Source of the DNA: Mycolicibacter senuensis
GTDB taxonomy: Bacteria > Actinomycetota > Actinomycetes > Mycobacteriales > Mycobacteriaceae
Length of the DNA: 64,000 nt
NCBI RefSeq assembly: GCF_002101885.1
Contig: NZ_LQPS01000054.1
Coordinates: forward strand, 124,001-188,000
Reading direction: 5' to 3'
Under the pieces are notes generated by a model. It did no database searches. It was not told the DNA's origin and worked only from the letters and a program-made list of their open reading frames with translations. How positions within the stretch are numbered: the stretch's first letter is position 1; every line of letters begins with the position of its first letter. Shown in pieces: positions 32,246 to 40,335 of the stretch. The translations under genes were made by a program, and so were the position numbers.

Positions 32246-32861
32246 CGGTCTCCCTCTCCAAGAAGGCGTCGTACATGGTGCGGTCGGTCAACAGGCCCTC
32301 GGTGTAGATCTCGAGCGACGGCAGCACCATGTCGCGGGAGTAGTCGCGCAACACCGCACGCAGATCCGTCGGGTTCTCGTGCATCCGCAGGTACAGCAGG
32401 AAGGCGCCCCCGCCGGTGATCGCCACGTAGCGGGCCCTGGCCTTGGGGTCGCGGCTGGGTTTGAGGGTGCCGGCCCGCACGCCCTCGTCCAGGTATGACT
32501 CGGCGTTGTCGACCATCCGGCGCCACAGCGTGGTGGCCAGTTCACCGCCGGACTGCATGGTGCGCACCAGGTAGGCCATCACCGATGCGTAGGTCTCGAT
32601 TTCGGCCATCGCGGCGAACCAGGTCGCCGGGTCGGCGGACTGCATCGCCTCGGATTTGCCGCTGCGGATCTCTTCGGCGACGAACTCGTCGCAGGCCCGG
32701 CGCAGCCCGTCTTTGGAGCCGAAGTGGTGGATGACCAGGGCCGCGCTCACCCCGGCGGCCTCGGCGATCGCCCGGATGCTCACCCCGAAGCCGTGTCGGC
32801 CGAACTGCTCGATCGCCGCGTCCCGGATTTTCGCGCTGGCCGTCAGGTCCGCTGAACGCAT
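32235..32861 (-). CDS. TetR family repressor of the ABC exporter operon (Rv1219c-like)
   Basis: From ATG 32861 the product has 208 residues. The HTH covers IRDAAIEQFGRHGFG and VSAALVIHHFGSKDGL, followed by a helical ligand domain. A TTG at 32867 is open but lies upstream of the operator half and between the -10 box and the ATG, so it is not preferred. The gene leads the exporter operon and its start sits in a palindrome, so it likely represses itself and the pump, consistent with reports on Rv1219c. Confidence 0.92.
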   Translation of the reverse strand: MRSADLTASAKIRDAAIEQFGRHGFGVSIRAIAEAAGVSAALVIHHFGSKDGLRRACDEFVAEEIRSGKSEAMQSADPATWFAAMAEIETYASVMAYLVRTMQSGGELATTLWRRMVDNAESYLDEGVRAGTLKPSRDPKARARYVAITGGGAFLLYLRMHENPTDLRAVLRDYSRDMVLPSLEIYTEGLLTDRTMYDAFLERETDAT

Positions 32862-32886
32862 GTTCAATAGACTAAACGCGCGTTCA
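32853..32886. promoter_or_regulatory. two TetR operators around a leaderless -10 box
   Basis: O1 TGAACGCATGTTCA (32853-32866) and O2 TAAACGCGCGTTCA (32873-32886) are similar palindromes 20 bp apart centre to centre, two helical turns on one face. The minus-strand -10 box TAGTCT (complement of 32869-32874) lies between them, 7 nt before the ATG at 32861. O1 contains the start codon. Confidence 0.7.
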
Positions 32887-32927
32887 GTCCGGCGTCAACC
32901 AGCTGGCGGGAGCGCGCGTGGGCAGGG

Positions 32928-33596
32928 TCAGTCGCGGACGGCGGCCAGCAGTCCGTCGCCCAGCGGGATCAGCGCCGGCGTCAAGCGCTCGTCCTCGGCG
33001 ATCAGCCGGGCCGCTTCGCGCACCGCGACCACCTCGGCGTCGTTGGCCGCGGGGTCTCCGGCCCGGCCGCCCAGCGCGGCCCGGTGCATGACCACCACCC
33101 CGCCGGGCCGCAGCAGCCGCACGGCCTCCAGCACGTAGTCGGGCTGGTCGATCGGGTCGGCGTCGATGAAGACCAGGTCGTAGGACTCGTCGGCGAGCCG
33201 GGTCAGCACCTCCTGGGCGCGGCCGCTGATGAACCGGGTCCGGCCCGGTCCGATACCGGCGTCCCCGAACGCCTGCTTGGCCGTGCGATGGTGCTCGGGC
33301 TCGATGTCGATCGTCGTCAGGACACCGTCCTCGCCCATGCCCGACAGCAGCCACAGCCCGCTGACGCCGGCCCCCGTACCGACCTCGACGACGGCCTTGC
33401 CGCCGCTGAGCTTGGTCAGCAGGCTCAGCAACGCGCCGACCGCGGCGCTGACCGACCCGACGCCGATCTCGCCGGCCCGGTCGCGGGCGGCCGCCAGCAC
33501 CGCGTCCTCGGACATCGAGCCCTCGGCGTGTGCCAGGAGGGCGTCGGCCCGGCTGGGAGGCGGCTGCGGCCCGGAAGCGTCGTCGGTGCTGGCCAT
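32928..33596 (-). CDS. O-methyltransferase (Rv1220c-like)
   Basis: The 222-residue product is a class I SAM-dependent methyltransferase of the COMT/CCoAMT type. The SAM-binding EVGTGAGVSGLWLL motif (about 70-83) and acidic motifs FIDADPIDQPDY are present. It likely methylates a small phenolic or hydroxylated compound in the cytosol; the substrate is unknown. ATG 33596 lies 6 nt after a TACGCT -10 box (complement of 33603-33608), suggesting a leaderless mRNA. It is divergent from sigE. Confidence 0.88.
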   Translation of the reverse strand: MASTDDASGPQPPPSRADALLAHAEGSMSEDAVLAAARDRAGEIGVGSVSAAVGALLSLLTKLSGGKAVVEVGTGAGVSGLWLLSGMGEDGVLTTIDIEPEHHRTAKQAFGDAGIGPGRTRFISGRAQEVLTRLADESYDLVFIDADPIDQPDYVLEAVRLLRPGGVVVMHRAALGGRAGDPAANDAEVVAVREAARLIAEDERLTPALIPLGDGLLAAVRD

Positions 33597-33602
33597 GTGC
33601 GC

Positions 33603-33608
33603 AGCGTA
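33603..33608 (-). promoter_or_regulatory. -10 box TACGCT of the O-methyltransferase gene
   Basis: The minus-strand TACGCT fits TANNNT and ends 6 nt before the ATG. The rest of the 192-bp gap up to sigE must hold the sigE promoters, but I could not pick out a clear SigE/SigH or MprA consensus. Confidence 0.45.
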
Positions 33609-33788
33609 AGTCAAACCGCCGATCGGGGGTGCACAGGCTCGCCCGCGCGACACGCCCGGGATGGCGTCCGTGTCCGAACCGTTACCTGTCGTCGTAGCCG
33701 CACCATGCGGCCTATTCGAACACAAGTTCACAGTCGACGTTCAGGGCCGACACAGAGCCGACATACCGCGATAGGCAACGGTAGCGGC

Positions 33789-34583
33789 ATGGAACGAGGT
33801 AGCAGCCAACCTCGAGGCACCCGGAATACGAGGGGCATGTCGCGCGTTGACCGCGATACCGCATTGCCGTCACCGGACGGCGGACCTGATACGGAGGACG
33901 TCACCATAACCACCCTGCTGCCCCCGGTCGCCATGTCGCACCCGACCACCCACTCGGACCGCTACTCCGACACCGACTGGGTCGAGCCGTCTGAGGAGCC
34001 GCAGGGGACCGCGGTCTTCGATGCCACCGGCGATGTGGCGGCCATGCCGTCCTGGGACGAGCTGGTGCGCCAGCACGCCGACCGGGTGTACCGGCTGGCC
34101 TACCGCCTGTCAGGCAACCAGCAGGACGCCGAGGACCTGACCCAGGACACCTTCATCCGGGTCTTCCGCTCGCTGCACAACTACCAGGCCGGGACGTTCG
34201 AGGGCTGGCTGCACCGCATCACCACGAACCTGTTCCTGGACATGGTGCGCAGGCGCGGCCGCGTCCGGATGGAAGCCCTGCCGGAGGACATGCTGGCCCG
34301 GGTTCCGGCCGATGAGCCCGACCCCGAGCAGATCTACCACGACGCGCGGCTGGATCCCGACCTGCAGGCGGCGCTGGACTCACTGGCGCCGGATTTCCGG
34401 GCGGCCGTCGTGCTGTGCGACATCGAGGGTCTGTCCTACGAAGAGGTCGGGGCCACCCTCGGGGTGAAGCTGGGCACCGTGCGCAGCCGTATCCACCGCG
34501 GCCGCCAGGCGCTGCGTGACTACCTCGCGAACCGCTCCGGCCAGCGTGACGGTGCCGCCTTCGGCGGTGTCGCGGCCGGCTGA
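33789..34583 (+). CDS. sigE: ECF sigma factor SigE
   Basis: The 264-residue protein matches SigE (Rv1221). Region 2 covers DRVYRLAYRLSGN and AEDLTQDTFIRVFRS, and region 4 covers LSYEEVGATLGVKLGTVRSR (as two parts). It directs RNA polymerase to surface-stress, detergent and acid responses. The N-terminal about 75 residues are unstructured and poorly conserved; internal ATG codons (such as 33837 and 33932) could give shorter isoforms, as reported in M. tuberculosis. The anti-sigma gene rseA follows after 125 bp. Confidence 0.93.
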   Translation: MERGSSQPRGTRNTRGMSRVDRDTALPSPDGGPDTEDVTITTLLPPVAMSHPTTHSDRYSDTDWVEPSEEPQGTAVFDATGDVAAMPSWDELVRQHADRVYRLAYRLSGNQQDAEDLTQDTFIRVFRSLHNYQAGTFEGWLHRITTNLFLDMVRRRGRVRMEALPEDMLARVPADEPDPEQIYHDARLDPDLQAALDSLAPDFRAAVVLCDIEGLSYEEVGATLGVKLGTVRSRIHRGRQALRDYLANRSGQRDGAAFGGVAAG

Positions 34584-34640
34584 ATCTCGCCGCCGGCCGC
34601 CGGTTGCCGCGTTGGCGCCGGAACTCGCGCTACATTCTTA

Positions 34641-34655
34641 TAAGGGCGATCCTTA
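34641..34655. promoter_or_regulatory. AT-rich inverted repeat in the sigE-rseA spacer
   Basis: TAAGG (34641-34645) and CCTTA (34651-34655) flank GCGAT within the AT-rich stretch 34632-34658, unusual for this GC-rich region. It could hold a separate rseA promoter or an operator; neither is proven. Confidence 0.3.
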
Positions 34656-34708
34656 ATCAGGCGCATTTCGCTGCCGACGCCCTGGCGTGTGACGGAAGGA
34701 GACCGGTG

Positions 34709-35116
34709 GTGACGGACCGGGGAGGTGTCTTCCGTCGCGCGTTCTCCTGGCTTCCTTCGCAGTTCGCCTCGCAGAGTGACGTGCCGGTCGGCGCCCCGCG
34801 CCAGTTCGGCTCCACTGAGCACCTCTGCAGTGAGGCGATCGCCGCCTACGTCGACGGTGAGCTCCGGATGAACGCTCACCTGCGCGCCGCCCACCACCTG
34901 TCGCTGTGCTCCGACTGCGCCGCCGAAGTGGAGTATCAGGGTCGCGCCCGCTCGGCGCTGCGCGATTCGCACCCGATCCGGATCCCGTCCACACTGCTGG
35001 GCCTGCTGTCCCAGATCCCCGACTGCCCCACCGACTGTCCCCCCGATGAGCCGACGTCGCCGATGCCCGCCCGCTTCGCCGACGGCAAGCCGCAAGATCG
35101 CCGTAAACGTCGGTAA
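34709..35116 (+). CDS. rseA: zinc-associated anti-sigma factor RseA
   Basis: The 135-residue product has the ZAS motif HxxxCxxC as H63, C67, C70 (HLSLCSDC) in a segment close to Rv1222. It binds SigE and releases it under oxidative or surface stress. AAGGAG lies 7 nt before the GTG at 34709 and 4 nt before an alternative in-frame GTG at 34706. The C-terminal tail is Pro/Asp-rich and disordered, where PknB phosphorylation and ClpC1P2 degradation act in M. tuberculosis. Confidence 0.9.
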   Translation: MTDRGGVFRRAFSWLPSQFASQSDVPVGAPRQFGSTEHLCSEAIAAYVDGELRMNAHLRAAHHLSLCSDCAAEVEYQGRARSALRDSHPIRIPSTLLGLLSQIPDCPTDCPPDEPTSPMPARFADGKPQDRRKRR

Positions 35117-35199
35117 GGTGGATGCGACGCGGCGTCAGCGCCGAAGTAGCGCTTCGCCTGCGGCGCCTGGAAGCCGACGCGGGACCGGAAGAGGAATAG

Positions 35200-36699
35200 G
35201 TGAGTTCCAACAACGAGAACGCCGGCGGTAACCGCCTGGCGCCGCGGCCCGTCTACCGGCCCCCCGTGGACAACGCCTCCCAGAAGGCCTTCGGCCGTCC
35301 CGCCGGGGTGCCCGGGTCGTTCATCCCGGCCGAGGTGCGGCCCAAGAAATATCGCGAGCAGGGCGAATTCACCCCGCGTGACCTGCCGCCGGACCCGGTG
35401 CTCAGGGAGGCGTTCAGCCGCCCTTTCGGCTCCGGCCCCTCGCTGCAGCGGCATCCCGCCGACGCCGGCGCGCTGCAGCGCAACGGCAAGCCGGACGAGT
35501 TCACCGAGACCGACGACCCGTGGCGTGACCCGGCAGCCGGTGCCGCGCTCGGCGGGCCGGCCGTGGTTCCGCCCGCGCCGCTGGCGCGCGGAGAAGTGGG
35601 CGGCCGGCTCGGTGTGCGGGACGTGCTGTTCGGTGACCGGATCTCCTACCGTGCGCTGGCCACGCTGGCCGCGATCGCGCTGGCGATCGGCTTGGTCGGC
35701 GGCTGGGTCGGGCGGACCACCGCGCAGGTCGTCGAGGCGTTCACCTCCTCGAAGGTGACGCTGTCGACCAAGGGCAACGCCGAGGAGCCGGCGGGACGGT
35801 TCGCCAAGGTGGCCGAAGCCATCGCCAATTCCGTGGTGACCATCGAGTCCGTCAGCGACGACCAGGGCATGCAGGGCTCCGGCGTCGTCATCGACGGCAA
35901 GGGCTACATCGTCACCAACAACCACGTGATCTCCGAGGCCGCCAACAACCCCAGCAAGTTCAAGACCACCGTGGTGTTCAACGACGGCAAAGAGGTGCTG
36001 GCCAACCTGGTCGGCCGCGACCCGAAGACCGACCTGGCCGTGCTCAAGGTCGACAACGTCGACAACTTGTCGGTGGCCCGTCTCGGTGACTCCGACAAGA
36101 TCCGGGTCGGTGACGAGGTGATCGCCGCGGGTGCTCCGTTGGGCCTGCGCAGCACCGTGACGCACGGCATCATCAGCGCCGTGCACCGGCCGGTGCCGCT
36201 GTCCGGCGACGACTCCGACACCGACACCGTCATCGACGCGGTGCAGACCGACGCCTCGATCAACCACGGCAACTCCGGTGGCGCGCTGATCGACATGGAC
36301 GCGCAGCTGGTCGGGATCAACACCGCCGGAAAGTCGTTGTCCGACAGTGCGAGCGGTCTGGGATTCGCGATCCCGGTCAATGAGATGAAGATCGTGGCCG
36401 AAGCACTGATCAGGGACGGCAAGATCGTGCACCCCTCGCTGGGGCTGAGCGCGCGGTCGGTGAGCAACGCCCTCGCGTCGGGTGCGCAGATCGCCAACGT
36501 CAAGGTCGGCAGCCCGGCGGAGAAGGGCGGCATCCTGGAGAACGACGTGGTGGTCAAGATCGGTGACCGTACCGTCGCCAACGCCGACGAATTCGTGGTG
36601 GCGGTGCGCAATCTGACCATCGGTAAGGAAGCGCCCGTCGAGGTGGTCCGCGATGGGCGCCATGTGACGCTGATGGTGACCCCCACCCCCGACGGTTAG
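35200..36699 (+). CDS. htrA: membrane serine protease HtrA
   Basis: The 499-residue protein matches Rv1223. It has a long disordered cytoplasmic N-terminus, one transmembrane helix (about 152-171), a trypsin-like domain with the triad H242, D278, S359 (GNSGG), and a C-terminal PDZ domain. It handles misfolded or damaged proteins at the outer face of the membrane and belongs to the SigE stress module. The GTG start at 35200 follows GGAAGAGGA by 6 nt. It is 83 bp after rseA and 12 bp before tatB. Confidence 0.94.
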   Translation: MSSNNENAGGNRLAPRPVYRPPVDNASQKAFGRPAGVPGSFIPAEVRPKKYREQGEFTPRDLPPDPVLREAFSRPFGSGPSLQRHPADAGALQRNGKPDEFTETDDPWRDPAAGAALGGPAVVPPAPLARGEVGGRLGVRDVLFGDRISYRALATLAAIALAIGLVGGWVGRTTAQVVEAFTSSKVTLSTKGNAEEPAGRFAKVAEAIANSVVTIESVSDDQGMQGSGVVIDGKGYIVTNNHVISEAANNPSKFKTTVVFNDGKEVLANLVGRDPKTDLAVLKVDNVDNLSVARLGDSDKIRVGDEVIAAGAPLGLRSTVTHGIISAVHRPVPLSGDDSDTDTVIDAVQTDASINHGNSGGALIDMDAQLVGINTAGKSLSDSASGLGFAIPVNEMKIVAEALIRDGKIVHPSLGLSARSVSNALASGAQIANVKVGSPAEKGGILENDVVVKIGDRTVANADEFVVAVRNLTIGKEAPVEVVRDGRHVTLMVTPTPDG

Positions 36700-36711
36700 C
36701 AGCTCGCCTCG

Positions 36712-37113
36712 ATGTTCGCGAATGTCGGCTGGGGCGAGATGCTGGTCCTCGTGGTGCTCGGTTTGGTGATCCTGGGCCCGGAGCGGCTGCCCGGAGCCAT
36801 CCGATGGACCGCCGGCGCGTTGCGACAGGCCCGCGAGTACGTCACCAACGCCACCGATCAGCTGCGCGACGAGATGGGCCCCGAGTTCGAAGATCTGCGT
36901 GAGCCGCTGAGCGAGTTGCAGAAACTGCGCGGGATGACGCCGCGGGCGGCCCTGACCAAGCATCTGCTCGACGGCGACGACTCGCTGTTCACCGCGGTCA
37001 GTTCACTGGCCGAGGATCCGCGCACCGTGGCACCGGCGCCGGCCGTGACGCCCAAGCCTGCCCTGACGCCCAAGCCTGCCGGACCGGCCCCGTTCGATTC
37101 CGACGCGACCTAG
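36712..37113 (+). CDS. tatB: Sec-independent translocase protein TatB
   Basis: The 133-residue product has the short N-terminal transmembrane helix (6-22) followed by LGPERLPGAIRW, the hinge and amphipathic helix of TatB. The disordered tail contains KPALTPKPA repeats. With TatA and TatC it exports folded twin-arginine substrates. It matches Rv1224, directly downstream of htrA as in M. tuberculosis. Confidence 0.94.
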   Translation: MFANVGWGEMLVLVVLGLVILGPERLPGAIRWTAGALRQAREYVTNATDQLRDEMGPEFEDLREPLSELQKLRGMTPRAALTKHLLDGDDSLFTAVSSLAEDPRTVAPAPAVTPKPALTPKPAGPAPFDSDAT

Positions 37114-37118
37114 CGGGA

Positions 37119-38273
37119 TCAGCGCTGGGTGCTGCCGGTGTTGAGGCCCAGCGACATCCCCACCAATCCGCGACCGCGAGTGGCCAGCTGCTCGGCGATG
37201 CTGCGCAACTCCTTGCCGGCCACCGAATCCGGCGAGAGCACCACCGGCGATCCGGAGTCGCCGCCGGTCACCATCTCGCTGTCGATCGGCACCTGGCCCA
37301 GCAGTGGGACGTCGCGGCCCATCGCCCGGGTCAGCCGCTCGGCGACCTGCTCGCCGCCGCCCTCGCCGAACAGGTGCATGGTCGATCCGTCGGGCATGGC
37401 CAGCCCGGCCATGTTCTCGACCACGCCGACGACCTGCTGGCGGGTCTGCAGGGCGATCGCCCCGGCCCGCTCGGCCACCTCGGCGGCCGCCTGCTGCGGG
37501 GTGGTCACCACCAGGATCTCGGCGGGCGGAACCAATTGGGCCACCGAGATCGCGATGTCACCGGTGCCCGGCGGCAGGTCCAGCAGCAGCACGTCCAGGT
37601 CGCCCCAGTAGACGTCGGCGAGGAATTGCTGCAGCGCGCGGTGCAGCATCGGGCCGCGCCACACCACCGGGGTGTTGCCCTTGGTGAACATCGCGATCGA
37701 GATCACCTTCACGCCGTAACCGATCGGCGGCATGATCATCGAGTCGACCTGCGTGGGCAGCGCCGTGACGCCCATCATCCGCGGCACCGAGTGGCCGTAG
37801 ATGTCGGCGTCGAGCACCCCCACCGACAGGCCGCGCTCGGCCATCGCGACCGCGAGATTGACGGTGACACTGGATTTTCCGACGCCACCCTTGCCCGAGG
37901 CGATCGCATAGACCTTGGTCAGGGAACCCGGTTGGGCGAACGGGATGACGGGTTCCTTGGCGTCGCCGCGCAACTGTTTGCGCAACTCGGCGCGCTGCTC
38001 GTCGCTGAACACGTCCAGGCTCACCTTGACCGGGCCGGTGCCGGGCACATCGTTGACCGCGCGGGTCACCATGTTGGTGATCTCGGCTTTCATCGGACAG
38101 CCGGCGATGGTCAGGTAGATCGTGACGTGCACGCTGTGGTCGTCGGCGATCTCGATGCTCTTGACCATGCCGAGCTCGGTGATCGGACGCTGAATGTCGG
38201 GGTCCAACACGGTGCCCAACGCGGCGTAGATCGCGTCGTGTAGGGCTGCGGTGTCGTCTGGTGTCTTGGACAT
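37119..38273 (-). CDS. mrp: Mrp/NBP35-type Fe-S carrier ATPase
   Basis: The 384-residue protein matches Rv1229c. The N-terminal MIP18/DUF59 domain (about 8-95) precedes a P-loop ATPase with SGKGGVGKSS and LLLDLPPGTGD. Such proteins assemble or transfer [4Fe-4S] clusters to target apoproteins in the cytosol. The CxxC cluster motif typical of some relatives is not obvious, so cluster carriage is inferred from family. TAGACT (complement of 38282-38287) lies 8 nt before ATG 38273. It converges on tatB with 5 bp between; the M. tuberculosis genes Rv1225c-Rv1228 are missing here. Confidence 0.94.
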   Translation of the reverse strand: MSKTPDDTAALHDAIYAALGTVLDPDIQRPITELGMVKSIEIADDHSVHVTIYLTIAGCPMKAEITNMVTRAVNDVPGTGPVKVSLDVFSDEQRAELRKQLRGDAKEPVIPFAQPGSLTKVYAIASGKGGVGKSSVTVNLAVAMAERGLSVGVLDADIYGHSVPRMMGVTALPTQVDSMIMPPIGYGVKVISIAMFTKGNTPVVWRGPMLHRALQQFLADVYWGDLDVLLLDLPPGTGDIAISVAQLVPPAEILVVTTPQQAAAEVAERAGAIALQTRQQVVGVVENMAGLAMPDGSTMHLFGEGGGEQVAERLTRAMGRDVPLLGQVPIDSEMVTGGDSGSPVVLSPDSVAGKELRSIAEQLATRGRGLVGMSLGLNTGSTQR

Positions 38274-38322
38274 CGCAATCGAGTCTAGGCCAGCGGCTCG
38301 TGCCCCTGAATTGTGATGTCGG

Positions 38323-39696
38323 TCAGGCCGGCGGGCCGGGCTGCGCACCGTCCGGCGGTGCCGGGATCGGCGGTGCCTGGGGCGGCAGTGCCGCCGGGTC
38401 CGCCGGGGGAGCCGGCGCGACAGCGTAGGCCGGCATCGGCGCGGGTGGCGGGGGTGGCGCCTCCGGCGGGCCGAATGGCGCCGGCGGGCCGAACGGTGCG
38501 GGGGCGCCGAACGGCGCCGGGGGACCGAACGCCTCCGGCGGGCCGGACGGCGCCGGGGGGACCGATGCCCCCGGCGCTGCAGCCTGCGGCTCCAGGCAGA
38601 TCATCCGGCAGGCCGCCGACGGGCGTGGCAACTGCTGCTGCTGTTGCTCGGCGGCGTTCATCCAGGGCGCGAGCCAGGGCAGGTTCGCCATCGGGCCGTC
38701 CGCGCCCGACTGCCCCAGGTTGATCAGCGACGATCCGGCGGTCTCGTGGACCGGCGACAAGCCGTGCATGCTGAGCGACTCCGGGCCCAACCCCTCCGGG
38801 TGCTCCAGATGCTCCAGGTGCAGGTCGGCGATCGGCGGCGCCGGCCCGATGATCGGCGGCAGATCGACCGGGGCCACCCCGGTGGCGTAGGCCGCCGCCC
38901 AGCCCATCACGTTCTCCGCATAGGCCATCGAGTTGTTGTAGCGCAGGATCGCGGTCAGCACCTGGGAGTGTTCGCGCAGGTTGAGCCCGCCGCTGCACAG
39001 GTACCGTGCGGCCGCCAGCGTCGCGTCGTAGACGTTCTGCGGGTCGGCTTTGCCGTCGCCGTCGCCGTCGGCGGCGTAGCGTGACCAGGTCCCGGGCAGG
39101 AACTGCATCGGGCCCATGGCCCGGGCGTAGACCACCCGTCCGGGGCCACTGCTGGCCACGATGACTTCGTTTCCGGGCAGCGACCCGTCCAGTGACGGCC
39201 CGTAGATCGGCTGCAGCGCGGTGCCGCGCGCGTCGGTGGCGCCGCCGTTGGCATGTCCGGACTCGATGCGGCCGATTCCTGCCAGCAGATTCCAGCTGAC
39301 CCCGCACCCCGGGGCCGCGACGGCCATCTGGTGCTCGGCGTTGCGGTAGGCCGCCAGCGCGGTTTTGGGGATTCCCAGGGTGCCCGGCGCGTAGACGACC
39401 GCGGCCGGCGGCGCCGACGGGGCGCCCGCGGCGACGTGCAGATTCGGTTGTGGGCGCTGCACCGCGACGACGGCCGGACCCGACGAGGTGTCGATGGCGG
39501 CTGCCAGCGGCGTCACCGCGGCACTGCGCAGCGGAAGCGAGGTCGACGGGGAGCGCGGTGTTGCGCCCACGGCCCCGGCGAACACCAGCGGGGTGATGAA
39601 GGTCAGACCGAATGCCGGGCGCAGCGCGGCACGCGCCGCCCGCCGCCACCTGGCCGCGCGCGACGGGTGTTCGGCTTCGCCGCCCCCTGTAGGCAC
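38323..39696 (-). CDS. secreted lytic transglycosylase (SLT-domain, Rv1230c-like)
   Basis: The 457-residue protein has a basic N-terminus and hydrophobic segment (about 28-45) acting as a signal or anchor. The SLT domain carries the catalytic Glu in GIGRIESGHAN and AMGPMQFLPGTW and the NNSMAYAENV segment. The C-terminal third is Pro/Ala/Gly-rich with PFGPPAPFG-like repeats, likely a cell-wall linker. It cleaves peptidoglycan glycan strands. GTG 39696 is preceded by a purine-rich AAGGGG. A CRP-like site lies upstream. Confidence 0.88.
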   Translation of the reverse strand: MPTGGGEAEHPSRAARWRRAARAALRPAFGLTFITPLVFAGAVGATPRSPSTSLPLRSAAVTPLAAAIDTSSGPAVVAVQRPQPNLHVAAGAPSAPPAAVVYAPGTLGIPKTALAAYRNAEHQMAVAAPGCGVSWNLLAGIGRIESGHANGGATDARGTALQPIYGPSLDGSLPGNEVIVASSGPGRVVYARAMGPMQFLPGTWSRYAADGDGDGKADPQNVYDATLAAARYLCSGGLNLREHSQVLTAILRYNNSMAYAENVMGWAAAYATGVAPVDLPPIIGPAPPIADLHLEHLEHPEGLGPESLSMHGLSPVHETAGSSLINLGQSGADGPMANLPWLAPWMNAAEQQQQQLPRPSAACRMICLEPQAAAPGASVPPAPSGPPEAFGPPAPFGAPAPFGPPAPFGPPEAPPPPPAPMPAYAVAPAPPADPAALPPQAPPIPAPPDGAQPGPPA

Positions 39697-39719
39697 TCGA
39701 CCGCCCCTTGTCCGCCGTT

Positions 39720-39732
39720 ATCAAGCCTTGAT
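39720..39732. repeat. small palindrome upstream of the transglycosylase gene
   Basis: ATCAAG-C-CTTGAT is a perfect 6-bp inverted repeat with one central base, overlapping a possible minus-strand -10 element (GATAAC, complement of 39717-39722). It may be an operator. Confidence 0.3.
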
Positions 39733-39748
39733 GAAACCGTCTTGGCTT

Positions 39749-39764
39749 CGTGAACTAGGTCACC
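39749..39764. promoter_or_regulatory. CRP-like binding site upstream of the transglycosylase gene
   Basis: The sequence reads C-GTGA-N6-TCAC-C, matching the mycobacterial CRP (Rv3676) consensus TGTGA-N6-TCACA in all eight core bases. Its centre is about 46 bp upstream of a start predicted from the GATAAC box. In M. tuberculosis CRP controls rpfA, another cell-wall gene. Confidence 0.5.
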
Positions 39765-39813
39765 ATACCCAACACTGGTCCCGCCGGTGTCGGTTATGCC
39801 GGTCCGCACGAGG

Positions 39814-40335
39814 TCAAACCGGGCGGCCGGTCCCGGGGTCTCCGCCGGTGGGCTCCGGCCTGGGACGCAATTCGTCGAGCAGTTCGCGGACCCGCTCGAG
39901 CTCATGGTGCAGGTAATCGCGGGTGGCGACCTCCCCGACCGCCAACCGCAACGACGCCAGTTCCCGGGCCAGGTATTCGGTGTCGGCCTTGGTCTGGGCG
40001 GCGCGCCGGCGGTCTTCATCCAGGCTGACCCGGTCGCGGTTCTCCTGCCGGTTCTGGGCCAGCAGGATCAGCGGCGCGGCGTAGGCGGCCTGGGTGGAAA
40101 ACGCCAGGTTGAGCAGGATGAAGGGGTAGGGGTCCCACTTCAGGCTGACCGCGTAGACGTTCAGCACGATCCAGCCCACCACCAGCAGCGTCTGGATGGC
40201 CAGGTAGCGCCCGGTGCCGAAGAACCGTGCCACCGACTCGGTGAACCGGCCCAGCGCGTCGGGGTCCATCCGCAGGCTGGGGAGGCGCGAGGTGCGCGGG
40301 GTGGAGAGCCGCTGCAGTGGCGAGCGCTCGGTCAC
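39814..40335 (-). CDS. DUF1003 membrane protein (Rv1231c-like)
   Basis: The 173-residue product has the DUF1003 core: two transmembrane helices with VVGWIVLNVY and FILLNLAFSTQAAYAAPLI (as two parts), then a charged coiled coil. The protein family is common in bacteria and its function is unknown. It overlaps the MgtE-N/CBS gene by 4 bp (ATGA) and likely shares its mRNA, hinting at an ion-transport or membrane-stress role. Confidence 0.88.
   Translation of the reverse strand: MTERSPLQRLSTPRTSRLPSLRMDPDALGRFTESVARFFGTGRYLAIQTLLVVGWIVLNVYAVSLKWDPYPFILLNLAFSTQAAYAAPLILLAQNRQENRDRVSLDEDRRRAAQTKADTEYLARELASLRLAVGEVATRDYLHHELERVRELLDELRPRPEPTGGDPGTGRPV

Noticed and set aside
33597..33788. Search for SigE-, SigH- or MprA-type promoter elements upstream of sigE
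   Set aside because: No convincing consensus pair with proper spacing was found by eye, so no promoter is claimed.
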